Assembly (NCBI RefSeq): GCF_026210795.1
Contig: NC_089450.1
Location: 2,914,001 to 2,978,000, forward strand
Direction of reading: 5' to 3'
DNA from: Rhizophagus irregularis
Lineage: Eukaryota > Glomeromycota > Glomeromycetes > Glomerales > Glomeraceae
DNA length: 64,000 nt
Shown: one piece after another, positions 57,474 to 64,000 of the stretch
How positions within the stretch are numbered: position 1 is the stretch's first letter
How the letters are laid out: each line of letters opens with the position of its first letter
Translations under genes and position numbers: made by a program
The notes under the pieces: model-generated
Told to the model about the DNA's origin: nothing
Seen by the model: the letters and a program-made list of their open reading frames with translations, nothing else
The model's database searches: none

Positions 57474-57599
57474 TTGAAGTAAAAAACTAAATAGAATATA
57501 TTATTAAATTAGAGCGATAATTCAAATATAGTAATTTTTTAAGAATTAAGAATTTGAAATATTAGGTAAAATAACCATGACTTTATTTTTTAAAATTCC

Positions 57600-57930
57600 G
57601 AATTTTACAAACATTCTGAACTCTTTGTGTCAATTTGATCCAACAAAAAGATCAAATCAATCTGGGAAATCGGGTTTCTTATATTTATATTAGCTTATTT
57701 ATTAGATGAAAGATACAAACACATAGCTAACACTAACGAAGAACTTTTTTCGAAAGTTGTTTCACTTTTTCTTCGTGAAAAACTACGTCAAGAAGAATTC
57801 GAAATTTATTGAAGGTTTGATTTCAAATGAATGACCTGAACAATTTCCTCTTGAACAAAAGGTACGAAATTTAAAAGCTAATCCACACAAATTTTCTCCT
57901 TTAATACTTGGACCTAAATATATTTTTTTA
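57600..57930 (+). pseudogene. Coding fragment of an unrecognised protein family
   Basis: The plus strand reads YKHIANTNEELFSKVVSLFL and REKLRQEEFEIY. After an apparent 1-bp insertion it continues GLISNE, TGA, PEQFPLEQKVRNLKANPHKF and SPLILGPKYI. Charged helices and a consistent frame over more than 80 codons show real coding ancestry. The TGA probably replaces Trp. No ATG or 5' exon was located. It faces the kinase pseudogene tail-to-tail. Confidence 0.55.
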
Positions 57931-59374
57931 ATTAGTAAACAAATATCATACCATAATCATTATTACCTTCAATCAAATCATCCTCAAACCTTCTTTTTAA
58001 TTTTTCTAAATTAATAGATTGACTTCTCAAACTCCTTGAAGACATTACAGAATTAATCATGGTGCTTAAAGGTCTACTCTTATACCTGGATTATTTATTT
58101 TTACAGTTTCAATATTCGATGATTTTATAATTTAATTTGGATTGTTAATTCTATTACGCCTTTACTCCCAATAAATTGTTATCAGTTCTATCATATATAT
58201 CAGTAGCCTGCGGTCTTTTACTTCAGTTGGGCATCTAGAGGTCGTACAGAGTGCACAATAGCTCATTCGAATCGTCTCATCAAGACGAATCTAATGAGTA
58301 TTATATTGAATGAAACAAAAAGGGAAAAAGAAAAAGAATTTTATTTGTTCCTGCATAATGATAAAAGAAAAAAGGAGGGACATACATGACAGTATTCTTT
58401 CATTAATTCAATATAACCTTTAGGTGCATTCCATCACGAATATCGATAATAAGTTCTGTATCATGATTTCAATCCCAAAAAGGACTTCCACCTGTCATTA
58501 ACTCCCACATAATCATTCCAAAACTATATATATTTGAAGTTTTATTATATTTTTGACTTTGAAAAATCTCTGGAGCCATATAGTAAGGAATAACTGAATA
58601 CCATAATTCTCATTATCATCTCCAGATTCAGTTGCAGATTTACTTATACCAAGATCAATTATTAGTATTTCTTGGCTAAAAATTTATTGCGTACTGTGAA
58701 AATTTTATTTTTATTTTTATTTTTAAAATAGAGATAACGACGGGAGCAATACAAATCCGGGATCAGAGCCCTTACAAAAGAAGCTAATTACACTACACCG
58801 ATACTAGTATAAACCTAACCCTCGCGAGAGTCGTCCTGCCTGTGAAAATCTCTGTGAATAATATTTAATTTATGTATTTGTTTAAGTCCACGTGCTATGT
58901 ACCCAGTTAATTTTATAGTGATGTAATGTATCAAATCACCTGAATCATAATATGGCATGATAATCATGATATCGATTCCAAAATGTTAGATATCATTTTT
59001 TTTTAAAAGATTCTGAAGAAAAGCCATAAATAAATACCTTGAACTAAAATGAAGAAAGCTTATTACTGTATTAATTTATTTATCTCGTTTATGATAATTA
59101 AATTAATATACTATGATGTACCTCGTTCAGCTCCTTAAATGTAATGTTTTGTTTTTAGAACTTTATTTTGGACGCGAGAATATTTTCTGCTATAATTATC
59201 AACCGGGCTATCAGTCCAAGTACCTTTATAAATTTTACTAAAACCTCCTTTAGCAATAAATTCTATATTTATGAATTGATCATAAGGGACATATTCCATG
59301 TTTCCATTACGATTAACAAGATTAACTTGTGTATATATAATAAAATCGTCTCCACTTGAGTACTTATATGTCAT
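57930..59374 (-). pseudogene. Protein kinase (tyrosine-kinase-like fold) pseudogene
   Basis: From 59374 the minus strand encodes VPYDQFINIEFIAKGGFSKI YKGTW, a P-loop N-lobe of the type widespread in Glomeromycotina. Next come FKELNEVHHS, then MPYYDSGDLIHYI (about 58960), IARGLKQIHKLNIIHRDFHS (catalytic HRD), DLGISKSA (DFG equivalent), and APEIFQ with YSFGMIMWELMTGGSPFWD (about 58500). The tail near 58080-57960 reads SRPLSTMINSVMSSRSLRSQ. Breaks include frameshifts after the P-loop and near NENYG, TGA after PFWD (probably from CGA), and the 136-bp insertion after HRDFHS. It is not translatable as a kinase. Confidence 0.8.
58704..58839 (-). mobile_element. SINE-like retroposon inside the kinase catalytic loop
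   Basis: A 136-bp insertion is flanked by perfect 10-bp direct repeats CTGTGAAAAT (58694-58703 and 58840-58849, plus strand). On the minus strand it starts GCAGGACGACTCTCGCGAGG, contains GGTGTAGTGTAATTAGC (A-box-like) and CCCGGATTTGTATTG, and ends with an A-rich tail of TAAAAA repeats. Short length, A-rich tail and target duplication fit a SINE, perhaps tRNA-derived. It interrupts the kinase frame right after HRDFHS. Confidence 0.7.
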
Positions 59375-59790
59375 CTTTACTTTGTAACAAACGTGACAAG
59401 TCTGATGACTTTCATCTAATGGTTCTTACATTTGGTACATTCACTTTTTTGTATTTTGATTTAACAATGGTTTATAGTTTATTGGTTGTTCCATGATTAT
59501 TTTTAATTTGAGTGAAGGAAAGCTGCTATCTAATATATACGTTTTGAAATTTAATAATTAAAGAAAGGAATTTTTTTTGAATTTTATACACAATTTCTAG
59601 AAACCTTCTATGGGAATACGATTATTTAAGAAATGTTTGCGAGAATTCTACGTAACAACGTGTGAAATATTGATTTATTTTGAAATGATCTTGCAAAAAA
59701 TTTAGTTTGTTAAAACTTTAAAGTTAAAATTAACTTTTGTATACAATACACATTTGTTAATAATACATTCCAAAATTCAAAAATACAAAA
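59375..59790. other. Intergenic sequence upstream of the kinase relic
   Basis: Presumed former 5' region of the kinase gene (59375-59500). The rest is AT-rich with no recognised feature. Confidence 0.35.
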
Positions 59791-61190
59791 TGCAGAAATT
59801 TTTAAAATGTTAAGTCATAACAGTTCTAACAAATTAAAATATTAATACAAAGATCGACAATAAGTTTGATCCGATCTTGCAAATATTGGGATACATGTAG
59901 GTTTTACTTGAAACCTTCAAAAATCAACTCCATACAATCACACTCGGTTCCCTTTTAATTTCTCATCAATTAGTTGTGATACCAATAGTCGGTTCAAACC
60001 TGAATAAAATAATGTTAGAAAATACTAATTATAATTTTACTTAATAATATTCTTCAATTTAAATGATTTTTTTTTTACAATCATCATCGGCGAATCGAAA
60101 TCACGTGATCAATACGTAAAATTAAATTTTGCCGATAATTCAATAATGAGAATACTATACATGCAGTACATAATTTTAATGTATTCTCAATAAAAAGAAA
60201 CATTTTTTTTCGGTTTTTTTATCGTTTTTTTTATATATATAAAACCGACGGATCCGGTAAGAACCGATAATCGGAGCTTGACATTCAAAAGCCAAGCGTT
60301 AAATAGTGTAATCGTGAGAGTCTATACCTGATATAATAAAAACACTTATTGTATAAACGTGTATTGTCTTTCATTTCCTAATAAGTTGTTGGCTGCATCA
60401 TTATGTAATGGATTTAGTTGTCTCTTGGTATGACGTAATTATGATCACTTAACAAAAATATCATGACCTCCCCTAGGAATTATATTGAACAATTCCATTC
60501 ACATTCATCATAATTCATAAGATGTAATAAAACATTGAAATATATGTATCGGCGATACTTACGTTTATCCAACAAGATTTAATGCTTAATATTATTAAAT
60601 ATAAAGATCGTGCAAAATTCCAATATGCAATGAAGCCGGTAAAATGTTAGAGCAGGTTGATGATTTTAGGTACACTGTCACCAAAGATTTGCATTAATTC
60701 TTTCATCATTTGCCTATAAAAAAAAATAGCTTCTATAAAATTTAACGTTGGAAAATCAACAAAAAGAAATATGATTAACTAGGAAACGGAAACCGTTGTA
60801 AGTCCGGAGCGAAAAAAAGGTTATAAATAAACCTTTATCTTGTTTATCTTGATGTATCACAAATTATTTTCATCTGATGTACTGTAGCACGAAATTTCAA
60901 TGACGTGACGCGTGCGGACAACCGGATATCGTCACGTGACACTATTTGACATCCTTCGAAAACATATATAGTCCTTCGCTTCGCTCCGGACAATTAGTAG
61001 GGTTAGTTTCAATAATATAAAAACAATTAGCAGTTATTAATTTCATTTTGATAACTCAAAAAAAGTTCACATTTAAAATAAATTCCCAGAATAGTACGGT
61101 TTGAATGTGAGAATTCTAAGTTCTAACCATTATGGCTACCACTTTCACTATCCTCTAATTCACTTTTTTCAATTTCCCTAAATTGTCTTA
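59790..61190 (-). pseudogene. Integrator-9-like pseudogene (copy D)
   Basis: Blocks match copy A in order: 59810-59990 (TCATAACAGTTCTAACAAAT, AACCTTCAAAAATCAACTCC; exon 8), 60385-60430 (exon 7: GCTGCATCATTATGTAATGG), 60510-60600 (exons 6 and 3), and 60600-60720 (AATATAAAGATCGTG, GGTACACTGTCACCAAAG, TTAATTCTTTCATCATTTGC; exon 3). The 5' flank 61050-61150 is shared with copy C, so C and D are sister copies. It is interrupted upstream by a MITE. Confidence 0.65.
60801..60991. mobile_element. ~190-bp inverted-repeat element with GTCCGGAGCGAA ends
   Basis: AGTCCGGAGCGAA at the left faces TTCGCTTCGCTCCGGAC at the right. Inside lies a CACGTGA/ATCGTCACGTGAC palindrome cluster. It sits between the body of Integrator-9 copy D and its shared 5' flank. 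Confidence 0.65.
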
Positions 61191-62416
61191 GACTGTTCCA
61201 TCAATAGCGTTTCATTTTCAAGCAAAAAATAATCAAAATAAATATTACAAATTGAAATCAAAGAAATTATTATTAACCTTTTTTTAGTCTCATCATAATC
61301 AAAAGTTAAGGTGTTACATAAAAAGAAAGTAGATGTGACAGATACAAGGACTAACACAGGCTTTACTTAATTTAGTAATTTCTATAATATAAAAAAATAA
61401 GGGCAGTGACATATATTAGCTAATATTTTAATCACCGTAAATATTTGTGATCAAATGAGATCAATATTTATGTATAACGGTGCGTTCCGTGCGCGGGCGT
61501 GCGCCCGTATTAATAATTTCTGCGGTAAATAACAAAACTTTCTATTTAGAAACCAAAAACATATTGATTAAATTCCATATTCATATTATAATAAGGAATA
61601 TCGGCGGATTTAATTGCCCTGTTAATTTTGATACACAAAACATTACATAAGGCGTAATTAGATTGGGGACGAACATTAAAAAAATCTTTATTTGGTTTTG
61701 CTGATAAATACTTCTTTTAAGTAATTGAAAGTATATATGTTTTATAATTATTCTATAATGTGTACAATAAAATAAATGTGAATTAGTTTATATGACTTGA
61801 AAAATATAAAAAATAGATAATTATATAAAAATTAATATAAAAAAAAATCTTCATTGAATTTTAAAATACTTCCTCATAGCTATGATTGTGACTGTATAAA
61901 ATTACTATGCAGGTGAGAAATGGGTTTTTATTGGTGGAATGGGTTTTTTTGCATCTACTTTTTGTTGAATAATATAAGTTTCGTAAATGTAGATGTTTAC
62001 TCAACTTATCTGGTGATATTTGGTATTACAAACACAATTTTGGGCAACGGAAATTATGAAAATCTTTCAGATTTAGCATTTAACGCAAAGTAACCATATG
62101 GAAGATTTAATTTAAATTTTATTCGCTTTATAATTCATATAATAAGTCAAAATAAGATACATTGGTTCTACTACTGCAGCATTATACAATGTTGTAACAT
62201 GTTGTGACATTACAACCGCAACTTTATAAGTATACTATCATTATTACGAAAATATGATGAAAGTAAATAAACATACGAGATACATCGGGAAATTTTTTTG
62301 GAGGATAAATATCGATAATTATCACTTTATTGATAATTATCACATTTTATCGTACTAAATAAATCGATAATTAATGTATTATGATGATCATCAATAAACA
62401 ACTGGAAAAATATAAT
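61191..62416. other. AT-rich region with a GC-rich hairpin
   Basis: At 61480-61510 GGTGCGTTCCGTGCGCGGGC followed by GTGCGCCCGTA forms a strong GC hairpin (GGGCG...CGCCC) in AT-rich surroundings. From 62310, GATAATTATC palindromes recur (TCGATAATTATCAC). No gene is recognised. Confidence 0.45.
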
Positions 62417-62610
62417 GATATTTAACATTAATGATATTTATTGATAATTATCTGAAAGATATTTAATGATATTAAGTGTTAAAAATTTTATCGATGAATT
62501 TCTATAAGATATTTAACATTAATGATATTTATTGACAATAATCTGAAAAATAAATAATGATATTAAGTGTTAAAAGATTTTATCAATAAATTTCTGTAAG
62601 TTATTTAATG
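62417..62610. repeat. Two tandem ~92-bp units with TTTAACATTAATGATATTTA
   Basis: The order TTTAACATTAATGATATTTA, TTGATAATTATCTGAAA, TAATGATATTAAGTGTTAAA, TTTTATCGATGAATTTCT is repeated almost exactly, with a third partial start at 62600. Confidence 0.85.
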
Positions 62611-62674
62611 TTAATCAATCCTGTATAGATTTGCGTTATGTAACATGATAGATATTATAATTAAGTTACGAGAT

Positions 62675-63390
62675 TATTTAACAATCACATGTATTATATT
62701 ATGTGACATGACTTTCCGTTAGTTAAACTACTAAGACGCGATGATAAGTTTATTTTTTTAAACTTTTTTTTTATAGTTTAATTAACCATTTCCTTCGCCC
62801 ATCCCCATTTATACTCTTCTAACCTTCTTTTTCCTTCCCTTCTCACCCGTCTCTTTCACACTTTCCCTTCACCCACTCCACCCTTTTTACGCTTTCTTTT
62901 TCTTTTTTTTTTTTCACCTTCTCTTCATCTTCCCATCATTTCTTTTCGTCTCCCATTACTCCTCTTCATCTTCCCATCATTTCTTTTCATCCTTCTTTTC
63001 GTCTCTCATCATGTCCTATTTCTCCTTTTTGTTTCCTCTATTACTTTCCATTACTCCATTGTTAGTGTAACATAATATTATAATTTTAAATTAAAAATAA
63101 CGAGGCTATTTAACAATCACGTGTATCATATCATGTAACACAACTTTCCATTGATTAACTACTAAAACGCGACGCGATAAGTACTATTTTTTTTAAACTT
63201 TTTTTTAAGTTTAATTAAACATTACTTTCGCCCTTTCCCATTCACATTCTTTTACCCTTCTTTTTCCTTCCCCCTCTCATCTGTCTTTCTTTCACACTTT
63301 CCCTTTCACCTACTTCACCCTTTTTACGCTTTCCTTCTTTTTTTTTCATTTTCACCTTTCATTTTATTTCATTTTTCCCGTTTTTTTCAT
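62675..63390. repeat. Tandem duplication of a ~400-bp unit with pyrimidine-rich block
   Basis: Both units begin TTATTTAACAATCACATGTA (or CGTGTA at 63107). They continue through ATGTGACATGACTTTCC-like and TACTAAGACGCGATGATAAG-like blocks, and then C/T-rich sequence (CTTTTTCCTTCCC, CACCCACTCC, TTTTTACGCTTTC). Unit 1 contains an extra internal repeat of CTTCATCTTCCCATCATTTC. They precede the inverted micro-exon array copy. Confidence 0.75.
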
Positions 63391-63399
63391 TGGCAGTTT

Positions 63400-64000
63400 G
63401 ATCATTTTACCGTTAAAACTTAAGCATTTTTTAGTTTAAGCTTAAACTTTTTTTCGTAAATTTTCCCTTTTCCTTTTCTTTTTCGTTTTTTTCCCTTTCC
63501 CTTTCTTTCATTTTTCCCCTTTCCCCCTTTTTCATTTTTTTCCCTTCCCTTTCTTTCCTTTTTTCCCATATCCCTTTTTTACTCGTCTTCCTTTCTCTTT
63601 GCTCTTTCTCTCTTCCTCCCTTTCCTTTTTTCTAGGCATTCTTCGGTCTCTTTAGACGTGACATTCTGGTAAATCTTTTGCCTTCGAATTTCCTTAGACT
63701 CACCATTTTGGTATAAAGACTTAATTTTTTTTTATTTTAATTTTTTTATTATTTTAACGAACTTTACTAATAGTTCTTTTTTTTTATTTTGTAGGTGATC
63801 GGTTTTTTGGATTTTGAGGGGAGGTATTAATATTTTTTTAAAAAAAATAACGAAACGATCATTAATGTTTCGTTATTTTCTTTTTTTTTTTTATGTGATC
63901 AGGTTCACCAGATTTCAAGGTAGATATCGGGTTTTTTATTTTAAAAAAATATTTTTTAACAAAACGATTATTAAGGTTCGTTATTTTCTTTTTTTCCAGT
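63400..64000 (+). other. Inverted second copy of the micro-exon array, cut by the window end
   Basis: The reverse complement of 20.0-20.46 kb is found here: AGTTTAAGCTTAAACTTTTT, the pyrimidine tract, GCATTCTTCGGTCTCTTTAG with ACGTGACATTCTG and its GTAAAT donor, and CACCATTTTGGTATAAAGAC. An exon-like segment 63795-63833 lies between a TTTTGTAG acceptor and a GTATTA donor. A hairpin-bearing intron follows (63847-63876) and another donor GTAGATATCGGG. The window ends at TTTTTTCCAG, probably the next acceptor. It may mark a second, oppositely oriented transposon copy extending beyond the window. Confidence 0.6.

Noticed and set aside
1-64000. CRISPR arrays, bacterial operons, rRNA genes
   Set aside because: No regularly spaced repeats with unique spacers, no Shine-Dalgarno-linked gene strings and no rRNA core sequence were seen; introns and transposons point to a eukaryote.

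Overview
The window looks like nuclear DNA of a very AT-rich, intron-rich, repeat-laden fungus, most likely an arbuscular mycorrhizal (Glomeromycotina, Rhizophagus-like) genome. The reasons are short introns with GTAAGT-type donors and TTTAG acceptors, Asn/Gln-rich proteins, a tyrosine-kinase-like fold gene of the type expanded in that group, a Plavaka/CACTA-like (CMC) transposase, and a large load of small inverted-repeat elements. The species is an inference; no rRNA, tRNA or mitochondrial marker was found. No sequence search could be run, and family names rest on motif recognition.

Layout. 1-14.8 kb: a decayed unknown gene (1-700), two tail-to-tail Asn/Gln-rich genes (2962-4284 + and 6743-7303 -), a multi-exon decayed copy of Integrator subunit 9 (9561-12330 -), a guanylate-binding-protein GTPase fragment (12963-13194 +) and tandem repeats. 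14853-30965: a candidate 16.1-kb DNA transposon with matching inverted ends and a 3-bp CTG target duplication. It carries an apparently intact eight-exon transposase of 1,031 residues (26945-30551 +), a divergently transcribed multi-exon accessory gene with a coiled coil and a zinc knuckle (23580-25732 -), a set of probable coding exons (15.4-17.4 kb -) and an array of tandemly amplified micro-exons and introns (18.3-21.4 kb -).

31-64 kb: a graveyard of duplicated fragments. There are four more degraded Integrator-9 copies (35.1, 41-43, 53.1-53.9 and 59.8-61.2 kb, all on the minus strand). There is an Asn/Gln-rich pseudogene split by a 489-bp foldback element (36.3-37.2 kb) and a third intact Asn/Gln-rich gene (54711-55301 -). 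A hAT remnant with a BED finger lies at 38.0 kb, and a small basic-protein gene with a start-lost paralogue at 46.9 and 44.9 kb. A kinase pseudogene is interrupted by a SINE-like insertion (57.9-59.4 kb), and many TIR/MITE elements are scattered between. The window ends inside an inverted second copy of the micro-exon array (63.4-64.0 kb).

The probably functional genes are the transposase, its divergent partner, the three Asn/Gln-rich genes and the small basic-protein gene. The most interesting items are the two-gene giant transposon, the micro-exon array whose introns carry a hairpin around the putative branch site, and the repeated multiplication of an N-truncated Integrator-9 locus.
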